DNA of 64,000 bases from Bacillus sp. FJAT-27264 (GCF_001682855.1 NZ_MAQW01000030.1:55275-119274), one strand, 5' to 3'. Numbered from the stretch's first letter, positions 8,150 to 17,741 are shown. Numbers and translations are program-made. The notes: generated from the sequence alone by a model not told the origin.

Positions 8150-9160
8150 GTGAAGGATAGCAAAATCATAGATGTAGCGCAAAAAGCGAAGGTATCCCCC
8201 GCCACGGTATCCAGAGTGCTGAACGGAAGCTCGCTCGTAACGGAGAAGACGCAGAAGAAGGTGCTCCAAGCCATCCAGGAATTGAACTACACGCCAAATG
8301 CGATGGGAAAACAGCTTCGGTCGCGCAGGACGATGACTTTAGGTGTGGTGGTCAGGGATATCAGGGTTTCCTATAATGGGGAAATTATTAAGGGCATTGA
8401 GAACATGGCGAATACCCTGGGATACAAGATCCTGATCTGCGACTCACAGAATGAGAAGGCCAAAGAGGTGGAACTGCTCTCTTTGTTGCAGAACCGCACG
8501 GTAGATGGCTTAATTCTTGTGACACCGCAATTAAGCGACGAGGAGATTACTTCTTTTGCGGATGATGAGTATACGATTGGATTAATTGGCCGCCTGATTG
8601 AGCATCCGGACATTCCGTGCTCTTTTACCGATAACAGGAGAATTGGCAGGGAAGTTGTAGAGCATCTGTTGGAAGCGGGACATCGCAGGATGGCGTTTCT
8701 CTGTGGGTTTGCCGATGCGACGGACAGTATTGAGCGGCTGGAGGGATATAAGGAAGGACTTGCAGAGGCAGGGTTACCCTTTCTGCCTGAACTGATAGAT
8801 AACGGGAATTTCTCTGAGGATGCCGGGTATGATGCGTTTAAGCGGCTTTGGGCCGGAGGCGGGGATTTTACAGCTGTTTTCGCAGCCAATGACGAGATGG
8901 CGCTTGGTGTATACAAAGCTTGTGCCGAGCTCGGAATATCCATTCCCGAACGTATGGCTGTTGTCGGGGTAGACAATATTCGGATTACTAATTATGTGGA
9001 GCCGAAGCTGAGCTCTGTAGAGCAGCCCTTATATGAGATGGGGGCTTTGCTTGCAGAGAAGCTGATCGGGCAGATCAAGGGCGATGAAGGGACGGGGCTA
9101 CAACTCATGCAGATTCGTTCGACACTGGTGATCAAAGGATCTTCGGGAAAAGGGGGTTAG
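8150..9160 (+). CDS. LacI-family transcriptional regulator
   Basis: A 336-residue LacI/GalR regulator. The helix-turn-helix is at about residues 5-24 ('IDVAQKAKVSPATVSRVLN'), the hinge helix at about 48-58 ('PNAMGKQLRSRR'), and the rest is a periplasmic-binding-protein-like effector domain ('TLGVVVRDI', 'DGLILVTP', 'TAVFAANDEMALGVYKA', 'VVGVDN'). It starts with GTG with only a weak ribosome binding site. It heads a sugar locus: a membrane AraC regulator follows with no gap, then Lpl-type transport genes and a GH30 enzyme. The effector is therefore probably the imported sugar or its phosphate. The palindrome at 8092-8105 is a likely binding site. Confidence 0.9.
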   Translation: MKDSKIIDVAQKAKVSPATVSRVLNGSSLVTEKTQKKVLQAIQELNYTPNAMGKQLRSRRTMTLGVVVRDIRVSYNGEIIKGIENMANTLGYKILICDSQNEKAKEVELLSLLQNRTVDGLILVTPQLSDEEITSFADDEYTIGLIGRLIEHPDIPCSFTDNRRIGREVVEHLLEAGHRRMAFLCGFADATDSIERLEGYKEGLAEAGLPFLPELIDNGNFSEDAGYDAFKRLWAGGGDFTAVFAANDEMALGVYKACAELGISIPERMAVVGVDNIRITNYVEPKLSSVEQPLYEMGALLAEKLIGQIKGDEGTGLQLMQIRSTLVIKGSSGKGG

Positions 9161-11461
9161 GTGGTGTTTAAAATGCTGCGCGGGAAAGACACCAAGTATT
9201 ACGGGAAGTTTTTTTCCGTGATGACGGTGACGATCTTTCTGACAATTTCAATCCTGTCGGGAATTCTGTATTTGAATTTTGAACGGATCGCGTTGAATCA
9301 ATCCTATGAGCAGACGATGGACAGCCTGGACCAGACCACGCAAGAAGTCTCGGTGATGACCTTGACCGCTTCGACCTTTGCGAAGCAAATACACAACGAC
9401 CAGAATATCGCTGCCCTGCTGAATTTCCCCAATGTGAGCGCCATGGAAATCTCCGATGCGGTCAAGCAAATGAGCAATTACAGGGAGACTTCGCCCTTTA
9501 TTGATTCCATCTATATTTATAATGCGGTGGCCCACACCTTCTATGTGAGCTCAGACATGAGTGTGCCTTCGGTCTTCAGCGAGGAAGAATTTTATGACCA
9601 GGATATGAAGGAGATATTGAAGCACATCGGAGACTACAATACGATGACGCCGATTCCCCGCAAGCTGCGGATTGAAGGGTTGGCCGGGAATATCGCCGAG
9701 AAGGAGCGCGACACGTATACCTTTTTACTGTATGACACGCTCGCCAAGCAGACTCCCCGAAATGCTGTAGTCGTCAATATCAAGGAAACCCAACTTCACA
9801 AGCACATCGACGGTTCATTGACCAATGACGCTGCGAACACGTTTCTTATCGACAAGAATGGCCTGCTGGTCTCCAACAGTTGGACTACACCAATGCTGAC
9901 AGATATGAAAGGTACACCTTATATTGACCGCATCCTGAACAGTGACGAGCCTTCGGGTTATTTTCCTATGAAAGTCGGCGGTATCAAATCTCTGGTAACC
10001 TATAGCGAACCCGATAACCTGGGCTGGCGGTATATCCGCATTGTTCCGTATACGCTCATCAGTGAGCGGATCGACAACATGCGCACCAAGACCTTTTATA
10101 TAGCAGGTCTTATCCTGCTCGCCGGGCTTGCGCTTTCCTTTGTGGTATCAAAGCGTCTATTCGCAGGAATCAACAAAAAGCTGTCCCGTCTAGTGAACCT
10201 AGAATCGGAACAGCGGGAGAGCCAGCAGGCCATGCGTTCTGAATATATGCGTGGGCTGCTGAACGGGTACACCCGCAGTGATCCTTTGCGAATCAAAGAA
10301 ATGTTCCTGCGCTACGGAATCGGGCTAGACCCGGACCGTTCCCTGCGCGTATTTTTGATTACGATAGATGACTACCGGGCTTTGGTGGATATGTACCAGC
10401 CGGAGGACCGCAAGCTGCTGCGTTATGGCATTCTTAATATTGCCCATGAACTGCTGATTGGCGCTGGACTCTCGGCAGCAACTGCTGACCTGGGCGATAA
10501 CCGTGCAGTGATCATCGTCCAGCCGGCAGATACCGAGGTCGATGATAAGGAGACTTATAGTCGTTATGCGGGACTTATCCAAGAGGCTGTGACCCAGTAT
10601 TTGAAGCTGTCCATCACGATATCGTCGAGCCTTAAGGGAAAGGGCGTTCAGTCTTTGCATACCTTGTTTGAGCAGGCTGTCGAAGCTTCCTTTAGTCGGG
10701 TCTTCAGTGGTGCGGGGAGTTATATTGATGCGGAGACGGTCGAGATGAACAAGACCCGGAGCTATGAATATCCGGTTCACAAGGAGAAGCAGCTGATCGA
10801 CGAATTAATGCTGGGCCGGATTTCAGAAACGAAGCGGCTGTTCGCTGATATCATCGGCGACACCGCCAACTATTCTTACATCTCATATCAACTGGCGATC
10901 TCCCATCTGACCTATGCGCTGCAGAATGCGATTCGCACAATTCGGCAGCATTCTGCTGCTTCTGAAGAGCTTGCTGTCCCGTCGCTGGATCTGTACAACC
11001 ACACGCGGGTCGATACGATGGCAGAGCTAATGGAGCGGTATATGTCTCTGTTTGATTTGCTGGAGAAGCATATGGACGAGAAGCGGAAGAATCGGCAGGA
11101 TGATCTGCCGGGACGCATCAAACGGATGATTGACGAGCGTTATGCGGATCAGAATCTGTCGCTAGAAATGCTGGCGGATGAGATGGGTATGTCAGCTACG
11201 TATATTGGTCGTGTATTTAAGCAGCATACCTTCCAGACGATTCTCAGCTATATCCAGGAAGTGCGAATGAACAAAATCCGCGAGCTGCTGACACATAACG
11301 ATGATTGCATTGGTGATATCGCCGAGTCAGCCGGCTTTACCAATAATCCGTATTTCTATAAAGCCTTTAAGAAGCACAATGGTGTAACACCAGCCGAATA
11401 CCGGAGGAATAGCAGACAACAGAAAGAGGATGAGGGAGGAGAGGGCGCGATCCTTGCATGA
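9161..11461 (+). CDS. membrane-anchored AraC-family regulator with sensor domain
   Basis: A protein of about 766 residues. It has an N-terminal membrane helix (about 17-38), an extracytoplasmic Cache-like sensing region (about 40-305), a second helix (about 310-332) and a short HAMP-like linker. A middle cytoplasmic region (about 355-620) follows, then a C-terminal AraC double helix-turn-helix (about 655-755; 'LSLEMLADEMGMSATYIGRVFKQ', 'IGDIAESAGFTNNPYFYKAFKK', 'VTPAEYRR'). This one-component arrangement is common next to Lpl-type sugar transporters in Paenibacillus, where it activates them on sensing extracellular sugar or loaded binding protein. Start options are GTG 9161, GTG 9164 or ATG 9173 (AGGTGG eight bases before the last). 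It is directly adjacent to the LacI gene. Confidence 0.9.
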   Translation: MVFKMLRGKDTKYYGKFFSVMTVTIFLTISILSGILYLNFERIALNQSYEQTMDSLDQTTQEVSVMTLTASTFAKQIHNDQNIAALLNFPNVSAMEISDAVKQMSNYRETSPFIDSIYIYNAVAHTFYVSSDMSVPSVFSEEEFYDQDMKEILKHIGDYNTMTPIPRKLRIEGLAGNIAEKERDTYTFLLYDTLAKQTPRNAVVVNIKETQLHKHIDGSLTNDAANTFLIDKNGLLVSNSWTTPMLTDMKGTPYIDRILNSDEPSGYFPMKVGGIKSLVTYSEPDNLGWRYIRIVPYTLISERIDNMRTKTFYIAGLILLAGLALSFVVSKRLFAGINKKLSRLVNLESEQRESQQAMRSEYMRGLLNGYTRSDPLRIKEMFLRYGIGLDPDRSLRVFLITIDDYRALVDMYQPEDRKLLRYGILNIAHELLIGAGLSAATADLGDNRAVIIVQPADTEVDDKETYSRYAGLIQEAVTQYLKLSITISSSLKGKGVQSLHTLFEQAVEASFSRVFSGAGSYIDAETVEMNKTRSYEYPVHKEKQLIDELMLGRISETKRLFADIIGDTANYSYISYQLAISHLTYALQNAIRTIRQHSAASEELAVPSLDLYNHTRVDTMAELMERYMSLFDLLEKHMDEKRKNRQDDLPGRIKRMIDERYADQNLSLEMLADEMGMSATYIGRVFKQHTFQTILSYIQEVRMNKIRELLTHNDDCIGDIAESAGFTNNPYFYKAFKKHNGVTPAEYRRNSRQQKEDEGGEGAILA

Positions 11462-11482
11462 ACCACTTCAGCAGCACACTTA

Positions 11483-11519
11483 AAGGAAGGCTCGGGCAGG
11501 TACCCGGTCTTCCTTTTTT
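11483..11519 (+). terminator. intrinsic terminator after the AraC-type regulator
   Basis: AAGGAAG near 11484 pairs with CTTCCTT near 11509 around a GC-rich inner stem (CGGG/CCCG), followed by TTTTTT. It separates the regulators from the transporter operon; the rest of the gap to 11740 shows nothing further that I can name. Confidence 0.75.
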
Positions 11520-11740
11520 ATCGGGAAGAAACGCCGAAAACCCTTGATATGACTGGGGTGTGACAGGAAAAAAGAGTGAGTTCGGAAAAGAGTAGTGTCC
11601 CTTTTCGCTGAAAAGTGAGTCACATCGGGTATGGTTAGTTGCTGCGTTCCCCGGGGTCTTATAGTATTGGCATTGCAGCCGGAGAACAGCACCGGAGAGT
11701 GCAATATCTGATAAAGAAGGTTGAGGGAGGCTATACGATT

Positions 11741-12661
11741 ATGTCTGGAAAAGGCGGATTGATCCGGGAGCTTAATCGAAACAAAGTATTGTTTCTGATG
11801 GTAGCTCCAACATTGCTGTTTTTCATTGTCTTCAGTTACATTCCTATGGTTGGTGTGTATTACGCCTTTACGAAATTTGATTTCGATGGGGGACTATTTG
11901 GAAGCGAATTCATTGGGTTCAAAAATTTCGAGTTTCTGTTCAAGTCAGGCATCCTTTGGGATTTGACGAAAAATACAGTGCTCTACAATCTGGCATTTAT
12001 TATTCTCGGCAACATCATGCAGATCATCTGTGCAATATTTTTGGCCCAGTTGACCAGCAAGTGGTTCAAGAAGACCGCACAATCGCTGATGTTTCTTCCA
12101 TACTTTCTGTCGTGGGTACTCGTTGGGGCGTTCGTGTTCAACCTCTTCTCCGATCTTGGGGTGGTCAACAGCGTGCTGACCCAGCTTGGTCTACAGACCT
12201 ACGATTTCTACCTTCAGACCGCTCCATGGAAATACATTATCGTGTTCTTCAACATCTGGAAGGGCATCGGTTACGGCACAGTCATTTATCTGGCGGCGAT
12301 CATGAGCATCAGTGAGGACTATTATGAGGCAGCCAAAATTGACGGAGCCAACATTTTTCAACAGATTCGGCGGATTACGCTTCCACTGCTCATGCCAACC
12401 TTTATCTTGCTGATCATGTTCAGTCTAGGCGGTATTTTGAAAGGACAGTTTGATCTCTTCTATCAAATTATCGGTAACAACGGCATGCTGTACGAAGCTA
12501 CGGATATCATCGATACGTATGTCTTCCGGTCTCTGACGATCAACTTCGATATCGGGATGGGGACCGCTGCGGGTCTGTATCAATCCTTCTTCGGATTCGC
12601 TCTCATCATGACGGTGAACTACATTATCAAAAAGACGCACGAAGAATACGCGTTGTTCTAA
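11741..12661 (+). CDS. carbohydrate ABC transporter permease, LplB-type
   Basis: A 306-residue inner-membrane permease of the carbohydrate uptake 1 family with six predicted helices. The first begins near residue 14 ('VLFLMVAPTLLFFIVFSYIPMVGVYYAF'). The EAA loop that contacts the ATPase is 'YYEAAKIDGANIFQQIRRITLPLL' (about residues 196-219). The ATG at 11741 is preceded by GAGGGAGG; a longer frame from 11639 lacks a site. It is followed 13 bases later by a second permease and then the solute-binding protein, forming one uptake operon. No ATPase gene is in the locus, so a shared MsmX-like ATPase encoded elsewhere must energise it, as is usual for Lpl systems. Confidence 0.93.
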   Translation: MSGKGGLIRELNRNKVLFLMVAPTLLFFIVFSYIPMVGVYYAFTKFDFDGGLFGSEFIGFKNFEFLFKSGILWDLTKNTVLYNLAFIILGNIMQIICAIFLAQLTSKWFKKTAQSLMFLPYFLSWVLVGAFVFNLFSDLGVVNSVLTQLGLQTYDFYLQTAPWKYIIVFFNIWKGIGYGTVIYLAAIMSISEDYYEAAKIDGANIFQQIRRITLPLLMPTFILLIMFSLGGILKGQFDLFYQIIGNNGMLYEATDIIDTYVFRSLTINFDIGMGTAAGLYQSFFGFALIMTVNYIIKKTHEEYALF

Positions 12662-12674
12662 GGGGGGGATAAGC

Positions 12675-13613
12675 ATGGGGACTGAAGTAGAAAAGCTGCC
12701 GGGAGTACGCAGAAAGAAAACCGGCTCCAAGATCAAGCAAGACAAAGCAACGATTGCCTTCAATATTATCGGGTACACGCTACTGGCCCTGATTTCCATC
12801 ATCTGTCTGGTGCCCTTTTGGCTGATTGTCGCGGGTTCGTTCACGGATGAGCTGGAGATTATCTCGGAAGGATTCAAACTGTTCCCGAGCACCATCTCAT
12901 TCGAAGCTTATCGCTCGGTGTTCAGTACACCGGAACAAATCTACCGTGCATACGGGGTGACGATTGGCGTGACGGTGGCAGGTTCGCTACTGGGATTGTT
13001 CTTGACCTCAATGGCGGGATATGCGCTTTCCCGTAAAGATTTTCTCTACCGCAACAGCCTGTCGTTCTTCATTTACTTCACAACCTTGTTCAGCGGTGGA
13101 TTGATTCCATGGTACATCATGATGACCAAATACCTGGGTCTTAAAGACAGCTACTGGGCACTGATCCTGCCGCCACTGCTTAGTGCTTGGAACATCATTC
13201 TGATGCGAAGCTTCATGAAGTCCATCCCGGAATCCATTGTGGAATCTGCCAAAATCGATGGTGCAGGGGATTTCCTAATTTACCGGAAGCTCATTCTGCC
13301 GCTCTCGACACCGGGTCTAGCGACTATCGGATTATTCCTTGCGCTCGGTTACTGGAACGATTGGTTCAACGCCAACATGTTCATTACAACCGGCGATAAA
13401 TATCCGCTGCAATTCCTGTTGTACAAAATTCTGTCCAGCGCCGCGGTGCTACAGACGAATAACGGGTCGTATCTGGCGGCCAATGTTGTTCCACCTACCG
13501 AAACACTTAAGATGGCTGTGGCCGTTGTGGTTACAGGGCCTGTCGTTCTGCTCTACCCGTTCGTTCAGCGTTATTTCGTGAAGGGACTTACAGTAGGAGC
13601 TGTTAAAGGTTAG
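12675..13613 (+). CDS. carbohydrate ABC transporter permease, LplC/YtcP-type
   Basis: A 312-residue permease and the partner of the preceding one. It has a basic N-terminal tail, first helix at about 31-52, and six helices in all. The EAA loop is 'IVESAKIDGAGDFLIYRKLILPLS' (about residues 192-215). The start has GGGGGGA upstream. The C-terminal 'YPFVQRYFVKGLTVGAVKG' is a signature ending of this family. It lies between the LplB-type permease and the solute-binding lipoprotein, all on one strand with short gaps. Confidence 0.93.
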   Translation: MGTEVEKLPGVRRKKTGSKIKQDKATIAFNIIGYTLLALISIICLVPFWLIVAGSFTDELEIISEGFKLFPSTISFEAYRSVFSTPEQIYRAYGVTIGVTVAGSLLGLFLTSMAGYALSRKDFLYRNSLSFFIYFTTLFSGGLIPWYIMMTKYLGLKDSYWALILPPLLSAWNIILMRSFMKSIPESIVESAKIDGAGDFLIYRKLILPLSTPGLATIGLFLALGYWNDWFNANMFITTGDKYPLQFLLYKILSSAAVLQTNNGSYLAANVVPPTETLKMAVAVVVTGPVVLLYPFVQRYFVKGLTVGAVKG

Positions 13614-13687
13614 AACCGGACTTCCGGCTAACATAGCATGAGGCTTGAACAATGGGTTTAATGAGACAAACTTTTAAGGAGGAGTCA

Positions 13688-15262
13688 ATGATGAGAAAGG
13701 TAACCAAGAGATTAACGCTCGTACTTGTCATGTCTTTACTGATCTCGCTGCTCGCAGCCTGCGGTGGCGGTAACAACAACAGTGCGGCACCGGAAACAGA
13801 GAAAAACAACGGTAATACCGCACCGGTGCAAGGTGAAGCAGGCCCGGACACGTCGAAGAAGGTCAAGTTGACCTGGTATCTGGTTGGTGATGCCCACAAG
13901 GATCAGGACAAGATCGTTGCAGAATGGAACAAAATGCTGGAGAAGGATCTGAACACAACCGTTGACCTGAAGTTTACTACGTGGAATGACTGGTTAACCA
14001 AATACAACCTGCTGCTGACCTCCGGCGAGAAGATTGACATGATCTTCGCTTCCAACTGGGCGGATTTCTACAAGCTGGCTAAACAGGGTGCATTCAAGAA
14101 TTTGAAAGACCTGTTGCCAACGTATGCGCCTGTAACTTGGGCCAATGTACCGAAGCAGGACTGGGATGCAGTAACGGTAAGTGATGGTATCTTTGCTGTA
14201 CCGAACACGAATCCGGAGTATACGCCACTTGGCTATGTGTATCGTGAAGACTGGCGCAAAGAGCTCAATCTGCCAGAGTTTACTGATCTGAATTCCATTG
14301 AGGCCTATATGGATGCTGTTAAAACACAGAAGAAAGTGACGCCGATCAACGGTGCTGCTTATGAGAACGTCAATGACCTGTTCAAGTTCTGGACAGATAC
14401 GCAAATGATTACGGGTGAGATCGTGGGTGCAACTTCCTATGCAACACCGCGCGATATTCAGATCATTCCGTTCACAGATCAATATGAAGCTTGGGTTAAG
14501 AAAATGAAAGAATGGGAGCAGAAGGGCTTCTGGAACAAGAACTCGCTGTCCTCGAAACAGGAAGCCGGTGACTTCATCAAGACGGGTCAAGGTGCGATCT
14601 ACTGGCGTAACCCGTCCAGTGCGGGCGGATTTATCAACGAAGTGCAGGCTAAAGGCCTCAAAATGGAAATAGGGTTCTTCCCGTTCACCCGCTTCCATAA
14701 CTATGTCATTCCTACATTGCCGATTGCGAACGGTATGGCGATTCCGAAGAGCTCGGATAATGCGGAACGTTCCCTGATGGTACTCGACAAGCTGCGCAAT
14801 GATCCTGCTTACTACAACTTAATGACTTATGGTATCGAAGGCACGCACTGGGCAAAAGGTGATGATGATAAGACCATTGTCATTCCGGCACCAGGTGTCG
14901 ACCTGAACGTTACACCACGCTATGACATCGCAAGCTGGGGCTGGCGTGTAGAAGAGAACATTAAGAAAGAAAAAGGCGGCTGGGAAGGCCTCGACAAGCT
15001 GAAGGAAGAATTCAAACCGATTAGCAAGCCGGATATTCTTGGACAGATTTATCTGGATTACGATCCGGTCAAAACCGAGCTGGCTGCTGTTAACCAGGTA
15101 TTTGAGCAATACGGAAAACCGCTGATGCTGGGCTTGACCTCTGATGTGGATGCATCCTTGAAAGTTTACCGCGATAAGCTGAAAGCGGCTGGTGTAGAGA
15201 AGCTGCTGGCTTATGTGCAGGGCGAAGCCAACAAGTATTTTGATGAAAAAGGAATCCAATAG
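13688..15262 (+). CDS. sugar-binding lipoprotein of ABC transporter, LplA/YtcQ-type
   Basis: A protein of about 524 residues. The N-terminal signal ends in lipobox 'LLAAC' with a Gly/Asn/Ser linker, then an extracellular solute-binding fold of family 1 type ('VKLTWYLVGDAHKDQDKIV', 'KIDMIFASNWADFYKLAKQGAF', 'VPNTNPEYTPLGYVYREDW'). AAGGAGG lies five bases before ATG 13688 and eight before ATG 13691, so either may be used. It captures the sugar and feeds the two upstream permeases. A strong terminator follows, before the glycosidase gene, so the glycosidase may be partly uncoupled. Confidence 0.92.
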   Translation: MMRKVTKRLTLVLVMSLLISLLAACGGGNNNSAAPETEKNNGNTAPVQGEAGPDTSKKVKLTWYLVGDAHKDQDKIVAEWNKMLEKDLNTTVDLKFTTWNDWLTKYNLLLTSGEKIDMIFASNWADFYKLAKQGAFKNLKDLLPTYAPVTWANVPKQDWDAVTVSDGIFAVPNTNPEYTPLGYVYREDWRKELNLPEFTDLNSIEAYMDAVKTQKKVTPINGAAYENVNDLFKFWTDTQMITGEIVGATSYATPRDIQIIPFTDQYEAWVKKMKEWEQKGFWNKNSLSSKQEAGDFIKTGQGAIYWRNPSSAGGFINEVQAKGLKMEIGFFPFTRFHNYVIPTLPIANGMAIPKSSDNAERSLMVLDKLRNDPAYYNLMTYGIEGTHWAKGDDDKTIVIPAPGVDLNVTPRYDIASWGWRVEENIKKEKGGWEGLDKLKEEFKPISKPDILGQIYLDYDPVKTELAAVNQVFEQYGKPLMLGLTSDVDASLKVYRDKLKAAGVEKLLAYVQGEANKYFDEKGIQ

Positions 15263-15318
15263 AACAGGTGCCACGGGTTGGTAGTGCCTAACGGTGCTGT
15301 CACCCCGGCACTTAAGGG

Positions 15319-15346
15319 AGCGGCGAATTTATTCGCCGCTTTTTTC
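15319..15346 (+). terminator. intrinsic terminator between binding protein and GH30 gene
   Basis: AGCGGCGAA (15319-15327) pairs with TTCGCCGCT (15332-15340), followed by a T-run. Confidence 0.88.
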
Positions 15347-15381
15347 TTAAATACGTAAGAGAACAAGGAGAGATGACTGCA

Positions 15382-16773
15382 ATGAACTATGAGAACAAAC
15401 CGGTAGAAACGGTGGAAGTCTGGTTCAGCTCGGAGCAGGACCCGGGCAAGGAAAGCTGGTTCAAGGGTCCGCAAGAGCATACATATCACCTGAGCCAACA
15501 AGCGAATCTGAATTGGGTTGTTCCTGGTCCGACTGAAGATGAAGGGCTAACCACCTTGATTGTATCGCCGGAACTTACCTATCAGAAGATTCTCGGCATT
15601 GGAACCTCGCTGGAAGAGACGACCGTTTGCAATTTGTCGCTGATGAGTGCAGACGAGCGGGGGAGCATCCTGAAGCAGCTCAGTCATACTGAGGATGGCA
15701 TCGGCTTCAATCTGTTCCGCATTACCCTGGGAACCTCTGATTTTACAGCCGAGCGATTCTATACCTATGATGATATGCCTGACGGGGAGAGTGATTTTGA
15801 ACTGAAGCATTTTTCGATTCAAAAGGATATCGACCTCTCCATCATCGCCACGATTAAGGAACTGCTGGCGCTGGCACCAGATACGCTGCTGTTCGCATCA
15901 CCGTGGAGTCCTCCCGCTTGGATGAAGACAAGCGGGAGCCTGAAACGCGGCCGTCTGAAGGAAGGCCGCGAGTATACAGATGCCTTGGCGAAGTATTATC
16001 GCCTGGCCATTCAGGCGTATCGGGAGCAGGGCATCCCGATCTATGCGATGACCCTGCAGAACGAGCCGCTGCTGGAGACGGATTATCCGAGCTGCCATAT
16101 GCCGCCGGAACGGCAGAAGGAGCTGGCAGTAGCGCTGGCGAAGGAATTCACAGCGCATGGACTGGAAACGAAGCTTTGGATTTTCGACCATAACTTCGAT
16201 GAGGTCTGGAATTATGTGGCGCCGATTCTGAATGATGCTGAAGCAGGCGCCGGGGTTCACGGCATTGCGCTGCACGATTATGAAGGCGAACCAGAGGTCA
16301 TGAGCAAAATTCATGCCGCTTACCCCGATAAGCCGATTTATCTGACGGAGCGATCGCTGTGGGGGACAAGTGGCGCGGACCGGATGGCCCGCTACTTCCG
16401 TAATTATGCCAGCAGTTATAACGCCTGGGTCACGATGCTTAACAGCCGCATTGCCCCTCATCAATGGCTGGGAACGCCGGGACCTACGATGTTCATTCAG
16501 GATGCAAACGAAGCAAACCGCTACTGGAAAAGCCCAGAATATTATCTGCTGGGCCAATACAGTAGATTTGTCCGGCGGGGAGCTGTACGAATCGGTAGCA
16601 GCTACGGTTCTGTCGACACCGTCACTAATGTGGCTTTCCGGAACGAAGATGGCTCGTTTGTGGCTGTGGTCATTAACCAGACGCAATCGGCACAGCCATT
16701 TCGCATTTTGTGCGCTGGCCGGCAGTTCACGGCGGTTCTTCCCCCGACATCGGTCGGAACATATCGTTGGTGA
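15382..16773 (+). CDS. glycoside hydrolase family 30 enzyme
   Basis: A 463-residue GH30 (glucosylceramidase-like) enzyme with a TIM-barrel core and C-terminal beta domain. Family landmarks are 'YQKILGIGTSLEE', 'FNLFRITLGTSDF', 'LFASPWSPPAWMKTSG', the acid/base Glu228 in 'LQNEP', and the nucleophile Glu323 in 'IYLTERS'. It has no signal peptide, so it probably works inside the cell on imported oligosaccharide. Typical activities in the family are beta-glucosidase, beta-1,6-glucanase and beta-xylosidase; the substrate is not readable here. ATG 15382 is 11 bases after AAGGAG; ATG 15373 is only two bases after it and is less likely. It sits directly downstream of the sugar importer. Confidence 0.9.
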   Translation: MNYENKPVETVEVWFSSEQDPGKESWFKGPQEHTYHLSQQANLNWVVPGPTEDEGLTTLIVSPELTYQKILGIGTSLEETTVCNLSLMSADERGSILKQLSHTEDGIGFNLFRITLGTSDFTAERFYTYDDMPDGESDFELKHFSIQKDIDLSIIATIKELLALAPDTLLFASPWSPPAWMKTSGSLKRGRLKEGREYTDALAKYYRLAIQAYREQGIPIYAMTLQNEPLLETDYPSCHMPPERQKELAVALAKEFTAHGLETKLWIFDHNFDEVWNYVAPILNDAEAGAGVHGIALHDYEGEPEVMSKIHAAYPDKPIYLTERSLWGTSGADRMARYFRNYASSYNAWVTMLNSRIAPHQWLGTPGPTMFIQDANEANRYWKSPEYYLLGQYSRFVRRGAVRIGSSYGSVDTVTNVAFRNEDGSFVAVVINQTQSAQPFRILCAGRQFTAVLPPTSVGTYRW

Positions 16774-16816
16774 GATCTAGGCTGACGCATTGTCACAGTA
16801 TTAATCTTATATCATC

Positions 16817-16854
16817 AAGCCCTTCGCATCCCTCTGAGGAAGCGGAGGGCTTTT
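16817..16854 (+). terminator. likely terminator after the GH30 gene
   Basis: AAGCCCT near 16817 pairs with AGGGCTTTT near 16845, with a long loop. It is weaker than the others in the window. Confidence 0.55.
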
Positions 16855-16969
16855 GCATGGATGGAGAGGGCGGAGGCCTGCCCATTGTGTTTGAATCCTT
16901 AGAGCGGCTATATTATGCTATATAGATTGACAAGACATTATGAGGAGAAACGTAACGGAGGAGAGGAGC

Positions 16970-17689
16970 ATGCGGATGAAAAAGAGAACGGCAATGATTG
17001 TGGGGATGATCCTCATGCTCGTATTATTGTCAGGCTGTGCGAAAGGGACCGCGCATGTTACGGTTCACAAAAATGGCAGTGTTGACCTTGCTGTTCATGT
17101 GAAGCTGGATTCCCGCACAGAGTCGCTAATCAGTGGCAAAGCTGAACAAATGCTGACAGACAAGCTGGCGGAGTCAGGTATAGAGCTCCACAAGGTGCAG
17201 GATGGCAAAGACGTGGACTATCAATTCATCAAAAGCTTTTCCTCTGTAGAGGAGTTGAAAGTGCAGCCTAGTGACGGTATGAGCTTAGTAGATACCAAGG
17301 TCATTACTGACCCCAAATGGCTGTACACCAAGTATGATCTGGAGGTTCAGCCCAAACTGAGCGCTTATTCTGAGCAGATTATAGATAGCCTTGGGATGCT
17401 GAATATCCCCAAATCGTTTGTGCGAATGTTTATGGAGAGCTTTGCCTTTGATTTTCAATTGACGCTGCCTGTGAATGTCTATGGGCCGAACAATGCTACC
17501 TCACAGGATGGCCGGACATTAACCTGGCATATGTCACTCGGAAATCCCGAGCCGCTAAAACTGGTGGTTTATGCACCTAATATCAAGAATATCGTCATCA
17601 CTTTAGTAGCTGTTATCGTGATTCTGGTCTTGTTGATTACGTTATGGTTCCGTAGAAAAAGAGGCCGGGATACACGTAAATTGGCGTAA
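16970..17689 (+). CDS. membrane-anchored lipoprotein of unknown function (DUF3153-like)
   Basis: A 239-residue protein with a lipoprotein signal peptide (lipobox 'LLSGC' near residue 22), a beta-rich extracytoplasmic region, a hydrophobic helix near the C-terminus (about residues 206-227) and a short basic tail. 'AHVTVHKNGSVDLAVHVKLD' near the start is like the LppM/DUF3153 group, whose members have a similar helix at the end. ATG 16970 is used with GGAGGAG six bases upstream; ATG 16976 is also possible. It lies upstream of fabH but a promoter with its own operator lies between them. Confidence 0.7.
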   Translation: MRMKKRTAMIVGMILMLVLLSGCAKGTAHVTVHKNGSVDLAVHVKLDSRTESLISGKAEQMLTDKLAESGIELHKVQDGKDVDYQFIKSFSSVEELKVQPSDGMSLVDTKVITDPKWLYTKYDLEVQPKLSAYSEQIIDSLGMLNIPKSFVRMFMESFAFDFQLTLPVNVYGPNNATSQDGRTLTWHMSLGNPEPLKLVVYAPNIKNIVITLVAVIVILVLLITLWFRRKRGRDTRKLA

Positions 17690-17695
17690 TCCCAG

Positions 17696-17741
17696 TTGCA
17701 AACGAATGAGTTCATTTGTTATACTTAGTACCAAGTACTAA
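17696..17741 (+). promoter_or_regulatory. fabH promoter with FapR-type operator
   Basis: TTGCAA (17696-17701), 18-base spacer, TATACT (17720-17725). Overlapping the -10 and the start point is TTAGTACCAAGTACTAA (17725-17741), with perfect 7-base arms. It matches the FapR operator known from Bacillus fatty-acid genes (TTAGTAC...GTACTAA). FapR would block the promoter until malonyl-CoA binds it. Confidence 0.85.
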
